This document shows, one piece after another, positions 10,014 to 20,107 of a DNA stretch of 64,000 nt (its first letter is position 1; each line of letters begins with the position of its first letter). The position numbers and the translations under genes are program-made. Source of the DNA: Candidimonas sp. SYP-B2681 (lineage in GTDB: Bacteria > Pseudomonadota > Gammaproteobacteria > Burkholderiales > Burkholderiaceae_B); assembly GCF_003971065.1 (NCBI RefSeq), contig NZ_RYDV01000001.1:434001-498000 (forward strand), given 5' to 3'. The notes beneath the pieces were generated by a model. The model saw nothing but the letters and a program-made list of their open reading frames with translations, ran no database searches and had not been told where the DNA came from.

Positions 10014-13000
10014 ATTCTATCCAGCATCTACTTGGTTCGTCGGTCTTGTCATCGTTTCGCCGTGAGCGATTGTTGCAACGGTTTGCCGAACTCGATCTTC
10101 CTGTCGCCGACATTAACGGCCGTTTCGAACACTATGTATGGTCCGACGCACAGCTAAGCTCTGCCGATCAAACGCGCCTCGAGCAGCTTCTTGACTACGG
10201 TTCCATGGTGCCAGCTGAAAAGGAAGGTAAAAACTCACTGGTACTGCGTGTCTTCCCCCGGCTCGGCACCGTTTCGCCCTGGGCAAGCAAGGCAAGTGAT
10301 ATTGCCCACAATTGCGGCCTGCCTGCAGTACGGCGCATTGAACGCGGTATACGCTACACCTTGACGCCAACCCGCGGTTTGTTGGGATCCAAACCAATCG
10401 ATGCAGCACAATTGGCAAAAATTGCAGATTGCCTGCACGATCGCATGACCGAAACCGTAATGGACGCCTCGTTTGACGGGGCCGCGCTGTTCGCATCATT
10501 GCCCGGCAAGCCGATTCAAACCATCGACGTTATAGGCCAGGGGCAGGCGGCTCTGGAGCAAGCCAACCGCACGCTGGGCCTTGCCTTGTCGGAGGACGAG
10601 GTGGAATACCTGGAAGCCGCTTTCACGCAATTGGGACGCAATCCTAGCGACGTCGAACTTATGATGTTTGCGCAGGCCAATAGCGAACACTGCCGGCACA
10701 AGATATTCAACGCCGAGTGGGTTATCGACGGTGAAAAACAATCGAATACGCTGTTTGGCATGATTCGGGAAACGCACGCCGCCCAGCCTGAAGGCACGGT
10801 GGTGGCGTACTCCGACAATTCTGCAATTATGACGGGCGGGCAGGCAACCCTGTTTCATGCTGGCCGGACAAATTCCACCGCGAGCTACGAACACCATCAG
10901 GCGCTCGTCCATACGCTAATGAAGGTAGAGACGCATAATCATCCTACCGCGATAGCGCCATTCCAGGGAGCGGCAACGGGCGCCGGCGGCGAGATCCGCG
11001 ATGAGGGCGCCACAGGCCGTGGTTCCAAGCCCAAGGCGGGCCTGACAGGATTTACCGTTTCAAATCTACGTTTCAAAGATGCTCTCGAGCCCTGGGAAAG
11101 CGATGCGCACGGTTCGCCCGACCGCATAGCAAGCCCGCTGGACATCATGATCGAAGGGCCTATCGGAGGCGCGGCATTCAATAATGAATTCGGCCGTCCC
11201 AACTTGCTTGGCTATTTTCGTACGTTTGAACAGACGGCCGGCGATGTCCGCTGGGGCTATCACAAGCCCATTATGATTGCCGGCGGGCTGGGTTCTATTG
11301 ACGATCGTCTTACACATAAAGATCCTATTCCTCCCGGCGCCTTGCTGATTCAACTAGGCGGCCCTGGCATGCGGATCGGTATGGGTGGCAGCGCGGCATC
11401 CAGCATGAGTGCCGGCACGAATAGCGCGGAACTGGATTTCGATTCGGTGCAGCGCGGCAATCCCGAGCTCGAGCGACGGGCCCAGGAAGTCATTGATCGG
11501 TGCTGGCAGCAGGGCGAGAACAACCCGATTCTGGCAATCCACGACGTCGGCGCAGGTGGCCTGTCTAACGCGTTTCCGGAACTGGTTAACGATGCAGGGC
11601 GCGGCGCGATCTTCGAATTGCAGCAAGTTCATCTCGAAGAGTCGGGTTTATCGGCTGCCGAGATATGGAGCAACGAGTCGCAGGAACGCTATGTTCTGGC
11701 CATCATGCCGGAAGACCTTCCGCGATTCGACCTGCTAGCCAAGCGCGAACGCTGCCCGTACGCCGTCGTTGGAGTAGCCACTGAAGAGCGTCAACTGCGT
11801 GTCACCTACGGCGAGGGACTGCCCGGCGTGGCAGAGGCTCCTGATGCCAGCCTGCGTACTGACCTACGGCCTGTCGACGTGCCGGTCGATGTCATACTAG
11901 GTAAGCCACCGCGCATGACACGAGACGTTCAGCGTGTCGCTGGCGTTGGGGGCGAGCTGGATCTTACCGGGATTGAACTTGACGAGGCCATATCGCGTGT
12001 CTTGCGGCATCCGACGGTAGCTAACAAGAATTTCCTGATTACCATTGGCGATCGCTCCGTGGGCGGGCTTAGCAGCCGTGATCAAATGGTCGGTCCATGG
12101 CAAATTCCAGTTGCCGACTGCGCGGTTACTCTGGCCGATTTCGAAGGCGTGCGCGGCGAAGCGATGGCGATGGGCGAGCGTACTCCCATTGCCATGATCG
12201 ATGCACCAGCTTCGGGGCGTATGGCGATTGCCGAAGCACTTACCAACCTGGTGGCAAGCGATGTGCAGTCGCTGAAAGATATTAAATTGTCCGCCAACTG
12301 GATGGCCGCCTGCGGTGCGGCAGGCCAGGACGCTGCCTTATACGATACGGTCTCGGCCATCAGCCAGTGGTGTCAGCAACTAGGCTTGTCCATCCCGGTA
12401 GGCAAAGACTCGCTTTCCATGCGCACCGCATGGTCACAGGACGGCGAGGCACGTGAAGTATTGGCTCCCGTGTCGTTGATCGTGACAGCGTTCGCCCCAG
12501 TGGCCGATGTTCGGGCCACGCTGACCCCTCAATTGCGCACTGATGCCGGCGAGACCGCGCTGATTCTTATTGATTTGGGGTTCGGGCAGCAACGCCTGGG
12601 AGCGTCGGTCTTTGCACAGGCTTTCAATCAGGTCGGAACCGCGGTTCCCGATATGACCGATGCTGCCGCCTTGGCCACTTTTTTCACCGTCCTGCGACAG
12701 TTGGCAGCCGACGGCCGGATTCTGGCCTATCACGACCGCTCTGACGGCGGCTTGTTAGCGACGGTATGCGAAATGGCTTTTGCCGGTCATGTCGGCGTGT
12801 CCATCAATCTGGATATGCTCACGATCGATCCCGTGGCTGCCGATTGGGGTGATTACAAAATACGGCCCGAACAAATAGCGGTCCAACGTGACGAAATCAC
12901 GCTGAAAGCCCTGTTCGCTGAAGAGGCCGGGGCGGTTATCCAGGTGCCTTTGGCGCAACGCGATGGCGTATTGCAACAGTTGCGCGCGGTTGGATTGTCT

Positions 13001-14065
13001 GCCCATTCGCATGTCGTAGGTAGTCTGAACAAAGAAGATGAGATCCAGATATTCCGCGACGGCAAGTGCATCTACCAGAAGTCACGAGCCGAGCTGGGTC
13101 AGCAATGGAGCGAAGTAACGCGCAGGATCATGGCGCTGCGCGACAATCCTGAATGTGCTCAAGCCGAATTCGATATTTGGCTGGACAAGTCGGACCGGGG
13201 CCTGAGTCCTGTCGTTTCCTTTGATCCGCAAGAGGATATCGCCGCTCCATTTATCAACATGGGCAAACGCCCCAAAGTGGCTATTCTGCGCGAACAGGGT
13301 TGTAACAGCCAGGTTGAAATGGCCTGGGCTTTCGATAAGGCCGGCTTCGAGGCGCTCGACGTGCACATGACCGATCTCTTGTCCGGCCGGGCCCGTTTGG
13401 ACGATGTGCAAGGTTTAGTCGCGGTGGGCGGGTTCAGTTACGGCGACGTGCTCGGTGCGGGCGAGGGCTGGGCAAGAACCATTCGCTTCAACAATCAACT
13501 GGCTGACCAGTTTGCCTCTTATTTCGCTCGTTCCGATACGTTTGCGCTGGGTGTCTGCAACGGTTGCCAAATGATGGCGGCGTTATCCAGCATGATTCCG
13601 GGCGCCGAACATTGGCCGCGCTTCACCCGTAATCAGTCTGAAAAATACGAGGCTCGGCTGTCGATGGTGGAAATCGCCGATTCTCCATCGTTATTCTTGC
13701 AAGGCATGGCCGGTACACGGGTCCCGGTGGCGGTAGCGCACGGCGAAGGTTATGCGAACTTCGCTACCCAGGGTTCATTGGCTCACGTCAGAAATGCCTT
13801 GAACTTCGTTGATAATCAGGGCAAGGCAACCGAGCAATATCCCTACAACCCGAACGGCAGTCCTCAGGGCCTGACCGGTGTGACCACTGATGATGGCCGC
13901 TTCACCGTGTTGATGCCTCATCCCGAGCGCGTTACGCGCAACGTCATGATGTCGTGGGCACCGGATGCCTGGGGCTCCGAAGATAAGGGCGCCGCTGGCG
14001 CTGCGCATGGCGGGTACAGTCCATGGATGCGCATGTTTCAGAATGCACGCGTGTGGTTGAAATAG
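10010..14065 (+). CDS. purL: Phosphoribosylformylglycinamidine synthase
   Basis: The large single-chain FGAR amidotransferase of purine synthesis: it converts FGAR, glutamine and ATP to FGAM. It has 1351 residues, typical for proteobacterial PurL. Domains in order are the PurS-like N-terminus, a linker, two FGAM-synthase ATP-binding halves ([29 protein letters not shown] and GIGSSA-like GMGGSAASS; later VGKDSLSM and [10 protein letters not shown]), and a C-terminal class I glutaminase with [10 protein letters not shown] (Cys1183) and MPHPERV. The start is GTG at 10010; no better in-frame ATG is nearby. It stands upstream of guaB in the same direction, with a strong hairpin between the two. 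Confidence 0.95.
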   Translation: MNSIQHLLGSSVLSSFRRERLLQRFAELDLPVADINGRFEHYVWSDAQLSSADQTRLEQLLDYGSMVPAEKEGKNSLVLRVFPRLGTVSPWASKASDIAHNCGLPAVRRIERGIRYTLTPTRGLLGSKPIDAAQLAKIADCLHDRMTETVMDASFDGAALFASLPGKPIQTIDVIGQGQAALEQANRTLGLALSEDEVEYLEAAFTQLGRNPSDVELMMFAQANSEHCRHKIFNAEWVIDGEKQSNTLFGMIRETHAAQPEGTVVAYSDNSAIMTGGQATLFHAGRTNSTASYEHHQALVHTLMKVETHNHPTAIAPFQGAATGAGGEIRDEGATGRGSKPKAGLTGFTVSNLRFKDALEPWESDAHGSPDRIASPLDIMIEGPIGGAAFNNEFGRPNLLGYFRTFEQTAGDVRWGYHKPIMIAGGLGSIDDRLTHKDPIPPGALLIQLGGPGMRIGMGGSAASSMSAGTNSAELDFDSVQRGNPELERRAQEVIDRCWQQGENNPILAIHDVGAGGLSNAFPELVNDAGRGAIFELQQVHLEESGLSAAEIWSNESQERYVLAIMPEDLPRFDLLAKRERCPYAVVGVATEERQLRVTYGEGLPGVAEAPDASLRTDLRPVDVPVDVILGKPPRMTRDVQRVAGVGGELDLTGIELDEAISRVLRHPTVANKNFLITIGDRSVGGLSSRDQMVGPWQIPVADCAVTLADFEGVRGEAMAMGERTPIAMIDAPASGRMAIAEALTNLVASDVQSLKDIKLSANWMAACGAAGQDAALYDTVSAISQWCQQLGLSIPVGKDSLSMRTAWSQDGEAREVLAPVSLIVTAFAPVADVRATLTPQLRTDAGETALILIDLGFGQQRLGASVFAQAFNQVGTAVPDMTDAAALATFFTVLRQLAADGRILAYHDRSDGGLLATVCEMAFAGHVGVSINLDMLTIDPVAADWGDYKIRPEQIAVQRDEITLKALFAEEAGAVIQVPLAQRDGVLQQLRAVGLSAHSHVVGSLNKEDEIQIFRDGKCIYQKSRAELGQQWSEVTRRIMALRDNPECAQAEFDIWLDKSDRGLSPVVSFDPQEDIAAPFINMGKRPKVAILREQGCNSQVEMAWAFDKAGFEALDVHMTDLLSGRARLDDVQGLVAVGGFSYGDVLGAGEGWARTIRFNNQLADQFASYFARSDTFALGVCNGCQMMAALSSMIPGAEHWPRFTRNQSEKYEARLSMVEIADSPSLFLQGMAGTRVPVAVAHGEGYANFATQGSLAHVRNALNFVDNQGKATEQYPYNPNGSPQGLTGVTTDDGRFTVLMPHPERVTRNVMMSWAPDAWGSEDKGAAGAAHGGYSPWMRMFQNARVWLK

Positions 14066-14072
14066 TTCGACC

Positions 14073-14103
14073 GGGATCATGGCGCCATAGGGCGCCGGAT
14101 CCC
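14073..14103 (+). terminator. Strong hairpin after purL without a U-tract
   Basis: GGGATC at 14073-14078 pairs with GATCCC at 14098-14103, and inside it two GGCGCC blocks pair around ATAG. It lies 8 bases after the purL stop. There is no run of T after it, so it may be a processing or 3'-end stabilising structure or a weak or factor-assisted terminator. Confidence 0.45.
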
Positions 14104-14141
14104 CCAGTACTGGCGCGATAGGTAAAGACCCTAAGTTCGCG

Positions 14142-15631
<1,490 letters not shown>

Positions 15632-15677
15632 GTATACGCAAGGTTCGGGGCTGCGGTCCCGAATTCGTTGCTCTGCT

Positions 15678-15702
15678 AAAAAGGCGCTACGGCGCCTTTT
15701 TT
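15678..15702. terminator. Bidirectional terminator between guaB and the convergent MFS gene
   Basis: AAGGCGC (15681-15687) pairs with GCGCCTT (15692-15698) around a 4-base loop, flanked by A-run and T-run, so it can act on both strands. The MFS stop codon (15689-15687, minus strand) and its last codons lie inside the hairpin. Confidence 0.85.
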
Positions 15703-16847
15703 AATAGCAGTCCACTGCTAAAGATTAGCCCGGCAGCGGCCAATATCAGGGCAAAAGTTAGATCGGCTGCAAAATACGTGTGAGTCAAACTAAAAAATAT
15801 TGGCCCGGCAAGTTGTCCGGCAGCAAATGACGCCGTCAGTGCGCCCATCAGCCTGCGTGCGCCGGTAGGTCCGGCGACGGCTTGTGCTTCTTGCATGCCT
15901 AGCATCGTTATCACCATAAATGTGCCCCCGATACCTATGGCAGCCAGCGCGATGGCGGACAGGCTGGGCCAAACCACGGGAAGCAGCACGCCCGCCGCCA
16001 TAACGATCTGAGCACCTGCCCACACATGGCGGCGCGGGAAGCGAGTCGTCAAACTCCCGACGGCCACAGTGGACGCGGCTGCAGCGAGACCGAAAATGGG
16101 CCAAGCAAGGCCGAAAAGGACAGGGTCATCGACCAGTAGCCGGGCCTGCGCGGGAAGAAAGGTGGCCGGCAAAATATAGCCGAATCCAAACAATCCATAG
16201 CAGCAGATCAATATCCAGCGGGTACTGGCTGAGGTGGCTGTGGAGCCGTCGGGTGCAGCCGCCATTGCGGGAGAGGGTGGCGACGTTGGGTCAGCCCATA
16301 GACGGCGCGCACATAGTGTTCCGAGCAAAGCCATGATGCCCAGCAGCAGCCACGCATAGGAAGACGGCACTGCGGCTACGCTCATCGCCATGCAAAGCAA
16401 TCCGGCAGCGGCAATGCCGCAGCCGACACCGGAAAATACCAGCCCCGCACGCTGCGGATGCCCTAGTGCCGCCAGCCGCGACAGGCACAGCGACGAGGTG
16501 CTGACCAAGACCCAAGCGCTGCTTACTCCGGCAATAAATCGCCAGATCAACCAGCTCGACCAGCTTTCTGTGATGCCCATCAGCGCTGTCGTCGAGACGA
16601 CCAAGATTAATCCGGCGCGCAGCGGTATGGAGGCCGGCCATGGCAATCGCGCCGCCATCAAGGCGCCGACCAGGTAACCCACGTAATTGGCGCTGGCCAG
16701 CCAACCGCCTTGTGCCAGATCCAGGCCTGAGTCGGCTTGCATCAGCGGCAGCATGGGCGTGAAAGCGAAACGGCCTACGCCCATGGCGACCGCCAACGCG
16801 ATAAAACCAGAGAATGAAAGTGCGACAGCCAGCTGCCTGGATTGCAT
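15687..16847 (-). CDS. MFS transporter, YbfB/YjiJ family
   Basis: 386 residues with about twelve hydrophobic segments. The N-terminus contains [17 protein letters not shown], the signature of the YbfB/YjiJ family of uncharacterised MFS transporters (roughly G-x-GRF-x-(F/Y)TP-x-LP). The substrate is unknown. It sits between guaB and guaA on the opposite strand and shares a terminator with guaB; its promoter would lie in the 108 bases before guaA. A second member of the same family is encoded at 36569 in this window but is not closely similar. It separates two genes that are usually paired, so it looks like a later insertion. Confidence 0.85.
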   Translation of the reverse strand: MQSRQLAVALSFSGFIALAVAMGVGRFAFTPMLPLMQADSGLDLAQGGWLASANYVGYLVGALMAARLPWPASIPLRAGLILVVSTTALMGITESWSSWLIWRFIAGVSSAWVLVSTSSLCLSRLAALGHPQRAGLVFSGVGCGIAAAGLLCMAMSVAAVPSSYAWLLLGIMALLGTLCARRLWADPTSPPSPAMAAAPDGSTATSASTRWILICCYGLFGFGYILPATFLPAQARLLVDDPVLFGLAWPIFGLAAAASTVAVGSLTTRFPRRHVWAGAQIVMAAGVLLPVVWPSLSAIALAAIGIGGTFMVITMLGMQEAQAVAGPTGARRLMGALTASFAAGQLAGPIFFSLTHTYFAADLTFALILAAAGLIFSSGLLLKKAP

Positions 16848-16955
16848 GTAGGTTCCTTGTTACACGAAACTGTAGCCGTAATGGGCCATAACTGCCAGCG
16901 TAACAGGGCTCAATACGTTACATTAATGCCTTGCTTTCTTTTTCCTGTTTCTGCC

Positions 16956-18542
16956 ATGCATCAGCGCATTCTTATTCTCGATTACGGTTCACAAGTCACT
17001 CAACTTATTGCCCGGCGCGTTCGCGAAGCCGGTGTCTATTGCGAAATCCATCCGGGTGACGTTGATAACGCCTTCATCGAGGGCTTCGAGGGCTTGAAGG
17101 GCATTATTCTGTCTGGCAGTCATGCCTCCGCCTACCACGAGGAATCGCTCAAGGTCCCGGCGAGGGTGTTCGAAGCTGGTGTGCCGGTGCTGGGCATATG
17201 CTACGGCATGCAGTCAATGGCAATTCAGTTGGGCGGCAAGGTCGAATGGTCCGATCATCGCGAATTCGGTTATGCCGAAGTGCGCGCGCACGGGCATACA
17301 AAATTGCTGGACGGCCTCGAGGACTTCACTACGGTCGAGGGTCACGGAATGCTGAAAGTATGGATGAGTCACGGTGACAAGGTTACTGCGCTTCCTCCGG
17401 GATTCAAGCTCATGGCCTCTACACCATCGTGTCCGGTCGCAGGCATGGCCGATGAAAAGCGTGGATTTTACGGGGTGCAGTTCCATCCCGAAGTGACCCA
17501 TACGGCGCAGGGCGAAGCCATATTGGCTCGCTTTGTCACTGAAATCTGCGGCTGCAATCGCGATTGGAACATGCCCGACTACGTGGCCGAGGCGGTTGCA
17601 CATATCCAGGCTCAGGTTGGTAGCGACGAGGTCATTTTGGGCTTGTCCGGCGGGGTGGACTCGTCAGTGGCTGCCGCGCTGATTCACAAAGCAATCGGCG
17701 ACCAGCTTACCTGCGTCTTTGTGGACCATGGCTTGTTGCGTTTGAATGAAGCCAAGCAAGTCATGGAAACGTTCGCCGATCATTTTGGCATCAAGGTCAT
17801 TCATGTCGACGCCACCGACCAGTTCTTTGGCAAACTGCAAGGTGTCAGCGATCCGGAAGCCAAGCGTAAGGTCATAGGGAAAGAATTCGTCGAGGTGTTC
17901 CAGTCTGAAGCGGGCAAGCTTGCCAATGCGCGCTGGCTAGCACAGGGCACCATCTACCCCGATGTCATCGAATCGGCGGGCGCAAAAACCGGGAAAGCTG
18001 TGGCGATCAAGTCGCACCATAACGTTGGCGGACTTCCCGATACGCTGAATCTGAAGTTACTCGAACCGTTGCGCGAACTGTTCAAAGACGAGGTCCGCAA
18101 GCTGGGTATTGCTCTGGGCCTTCCGCCTGCGATGGTGTATCGCCATCCTTTCCCGGGTCCAGGCTTGGGCGTGCGGATTCTGGGCGAAGTCAAACACGAA
18201 TTTGCCGACCTCTTGCGTAAAGCCGATGCTATCTTCATCGAAGAGTTGCGCAAAACCATAGACACAGTCAGCGGCAAAAGCTGGTACGACCTGACGTCGC
18301 AGGCATTCGCTGTGTTCCTGCCGGTAAAATCGGTAGGGGTAATGGGCGACGGCCGCACCTATGACTACGTGGTCGCCTTGCGGGCGGTGCAAACGTCCGA
18401 CTTCATGACCGCCGATTGGGCGGAACTTCCTTATGCGCTGCTTAAGAAAGTGTCATCGCGCATCATTAATGAAGTCCGCGGGATCAACCGGGTGACGTAC
18501 GACGTCTCCAGCAAACCTCCAGCGACGATTGAGTGGGAATGA
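16956..18542 (+). CDS. guaA: GMP synthase (glutamine-hydrolysing)
   Basis: Converts XMP to GMP using ATP and glutamine. ATG 16956 ([20 protein letters not shown]) matches the family start; the open frame from 16842 adds an unlikely N-terminal extension. The class I glutaminase domain has GICYGMQ with Cys82 and QFHPEV. The ATP-pyrophosphatase domain has [11 protein letters not shown] near residue 230, and the C-terminal dimerisation domain ends in [10 protein letters not shown], the normal GuaA end. Length is 528 residues. It is followed by a good rho-independent terminator, and beyond it the gene content changes to accessory genes. Confidence 0.97.
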   Translation: MHQRILILDYGSQVTQLIARRVREAGVYCEIHPGDVDNAFIEGFEGLKGIILSGSHASAYHEESLKVPARVFEAGVPVLGICYGMQSMAIQLGGKVEWSDHREFGYAEVRAHGHTKLLDGLEDFTTVEGHGMLKVWMSHGDKVTALPPGFKLMASTPSCPVAGMADEKRGFYGVQFHPEVTHTAQGEAILARFVTEICGCNRDWNMPDYVAEAVAHIQAQVGSDEVILGLSGGVDSSVAAALIHKAIGDQLTCVFVDHGLLRLNEAKQVMETFADHFGIKVIHVDATDQFFGKLQGVSDPEAKRKVIGKEFVEVFQSEAGKLANARWLAQGTIYPDVIESAGAKTGKAVAIKSHHNVGGLPDTLNLKLLEPLRELFKDEVRKLGIALGLPPAMVYRHPFPGPGLGVRILGEVKHEFADLLRKADAIFIEELRKTIDTVSGKSWYDLTSQAFAVFLPVKSVGVMGDGRTYDYVVALRAVQTSDFMTADWAELPYALLKKVSSRIINEVRGINRVTYDVSSKPPATIEWE

Positions 18543-18584
18543 TTTTCTGCCTGGCATCATAAGGCGGTAACAGGCATTAAAACG

Positions 18585-18622
18585 ACGGAGAGCCAGAATT
18601 TGTGTGGTTCTCCGTTTTTTTG
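18585..18622 (+). terminator. Rho-independent terminator of guaA
   Basis: ACGGAGAGCC (18585-18594) pairs with GGTTCTCCGT (18606-18615) with one G-U pair, followed by a T-run. It starts 43 bases after the guaA stop. Confidence 0.85.
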
Positions 18623-18865
18623 TCTGGCGTTGTCAGGCAGTATTAGGCAGCCTCAAGCACGTATTCGGGATGGTATTAATGATGGCATTGGCGGTGCGCT
18701 AATGGCGACGAGTGGGGCTTAAGCGACCAGAGCTTTGCGTAGATCTTGCGTTGCTGGCTATCGGCGCGGCAATCGTCCCCAACTTACTCGCCAAGCGGAA
18801 CTCGGGTGCTGCGAATCTCGTGGGACAACATCTGCGATGATTGCGCATCGATCGAGAACTTGGCA
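18623..18865. other. Junction region after guaA, no gene recognised
   Basis: With the terminator region, over 320 bases separate guaA from the AraC gene. A stretch near 18724-18840 can be read on the plus strand as a hydrophobic peptide containing ALLAIGAAIVPNLLAK, ending at TGA 18838-18840, but with no start or recognisable family; it may be a gene remnant. No tRNA, integrase fragment or clear att repeat was found. This is the left edge of the accessory region. Confidence 0.4.
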
Positions 18866-19453
18866 TTACGCGACGTCCGTGGCCACTGACGTCGACTCGA
18901 ACGACTCGCAGGCATATACGCGCCGCCATTCGCCCGGCGTCATACCCACGAACTGCCGAAACAAGCGCGTGAGATGAGACTGATCGCACATTCCGCAATC
19001 AAGCGCGATTTGGCTGAGGGAATGGTTGGTCGTCAGCATCATCTGCTGTGCGCGCTCGATGCGCAGTTTGGCGATATAGGCGAACGGAGCCTGGCCGAAT
19101 GTTTCTTTAAAAGTTCGAAAGAAATGTCCGGTACTCAATCCGGTGATAGCAATGAGATCAGGACTCCTGATAGGCTGTTCGAGATTCTCCTCGATGAAAG
19201 TTGTCAAGCGTTTGGCCTGCCAACGCGGCAGTCCGCCGCGGAATGTGCTCTCGGCCTTCGGTCCGACGTTTCGTTCCAGACTGGCCTCCAGCAATGCTGT
19301 CGCACGGGACAAGCATGCTTGTGCAGCCTTACGATCGACTTCAACTTTGGATTGCGCAATGGTGAGCAACTCCAGCAAAGTCGATGTCAACGCAACCCCA
19401 CTTTGGTTGCTCTGTTGACTAGCCTTGGTGGCCAACACTGCACAATTGTTCAT
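18866..19453 (-). CDS. AraC-family transcriptional regulator
   Basis: 195 residues. The C-terminal two-helix-turn-helix AraC DNA-binding domain occupies about residues 80-185 (EENLEQPIRSPDLIAITGLS, then FKETFGQAPFAYIAKLRIERA, then SLSQIALDCGMCDQSHLTRLF and FRQFVGMTPGEWRR). The first 75 residues are too short for a normal ligand domain and resemble a helical segment, so it may respond to another regulator rather than bind a small molecule itself. ATG 19453 has a GGAG ribosome site. Three 10-bp-spaced GTAAAG-like boxes lie 81-106 bp upstream, matching the layout upstream of the next gene, so both are probably controlled together. Confidence 0.88.
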   Translation of the reverse strand: MNNCAVLATKASQQSNQSGVALTSTLLELLTIAQSKVEVDRKAAQACLSRATALLEASLERNVGPKAESTFRGGLPRWQAKRLTTFIEENLEQPIRSPDLIAITGLSTGHFFRTFKETFGQAPFAYIAKLRIERAQQMMLTTNHSLSQIALDCGMCDQSHLTRLFRQFVGMTPGEWRRVYACESFESTSVATDVA

Positions 19454-19533
19454 AGGATTTTCTCCGCTTGTGATCGTTTATGGATCTCGATCCACGTAAC
19501 GAAGATGATCGGACAGATACGCCAAAATGCTAA

Positions 19534-19559
19534 GTAAAGTGTGGAAAAATCCTGTAAAG
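19534..19559. promoter_or_regulatory. Triplet of 10-bp-spaced boxes upstream of the AraC gene
   Basis: GTAAAG at 19534-19539, a degenerate GAAAAA at 19544-19549 and GTAAAG at 19554-19559 are spaced exactly 10 bp. In the direction of the AraC gene they read CTTTAC. Direct repeats one helical turn apart are typical sites for OmpR/SARP-type winged-helix proteins, and such a regulator is encoded at 20108-23107. Confidence 0.5.
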
Positions 19560-19591
19560 CAGGTCGGCTCTATCGCGCTGACTTCGCGCCT

Positions 19592-19996
19592 CTACGCTGA
19601 GCTGCGCAGCGACGCATCGAAAGGAGAGGTGCCCGAGCGATCTCGCAAAATGATCAACTGCACGATCTTGTCTTCCGCGAGAGTGAAATAGAGCAGGACT
19701 TCCAGCGGATCCGGCAATCCACGCTTATCGAAATTTCCGTCGGCGTGGGCGGCGACAACGCAGTGGCCGTAATGCCGGATGCAATGAGTGGGGCGAAGCG
19801 ACAGCTGCTGCCCGATAACGTCGCGCGCGGCCCATTTGCTCAGTTCAGCCAGCCCGCGCCATTGCTGTAATTGATCGTTGACAATCGAATCCGCCGCGAA
19901 GATTTCAAGAAGACGGGATAGATCACCGGCATTCGTTGCCTCTATGAACTGTGCGACTCTATGAGGAAGAATCGATCCGCTTGAGTGACTGGCCAT
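19592..19996 (-). CDS. NTF2/SnoaL-like protein
   Basis: 134 residues, a single NTF2-like cone fold: VAQFIEATNAGDLSRLLEIFAAD in the N-terminal helices, then a run of strands ending in VLLYFTLAEDKIVQLIIL. Proteins of this kind bind or isomerise small hydrophobic molecules or act as stress-related proteins; no catalytic Asp-His pair can be assigned with confidence. It lies between the AraC gene and the large winged-helix regulator on the same strand. Its upstream region has a perfect 7-bp inverted repeat close to the start and a box triplet further out. Function is unknown. Confidence 0.75.
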   Translation of the reverse strand: MASHSSGSILPHRVAQFIEATNAGDLSRLLEIFAADSIVNDQLQQWRGLAELSKWAARDVIGQQLSLRPTHCIRHYGHCVVAAHADGNFDKRGLPDPLEVLLYFTLAEDKIVQLIILRDRSGTSPFDASLRSSA

Positions 19997-20012
19997 GCGA
20001 ACACCCCCTACG

Positions 20013-20028
20013 GGGCGTATGTACGCCC
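20013..20028. promoter_or_regulatory. Perfect inverted repeat near the NTF2-like gene start
   Basis: GGGCGTA (20013-20019) and TACGCCC (20022-20028) form a perfect 7-bp inverted repeat with a 2-base spacer, ending 17 bases before the ATG at 19996. It may be an operator or a hairpin in the leader. Confidence 0.35.
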
Positions 20029-20074
20029 TGGAATTATCTACTACTATTCTCCGAGGTCGTAGGGCGGAGCGCTC

Positions 20075-20100
20075 GTAAAGTGGTGTAAAGCCATGTAAAC
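20075..20100. promoter_or_regulatory. Triplet of GTAAAG boxes upstream of the NTF2-like gene
   Basis: GTAAAG at 20075, GTAAAG at 20085 and GTAAAC at 20095 are spaced exactly 10 bp. The array lies 79-104 bp upstream of the gene start at 19996, nearly the same distance as the array in front of the AraC gene, and directly after the stop codon of the winged-helix regulator. Confidence 0.55.
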
Positions 20101-20107
20101 TACGAGG

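Noticed and set aside
18543-18865. Integrase or att site at guaA
   Set aside because: guaA ends are common insertion sites, but no integrase, fragment or repeat of the guaA end was found in the window.
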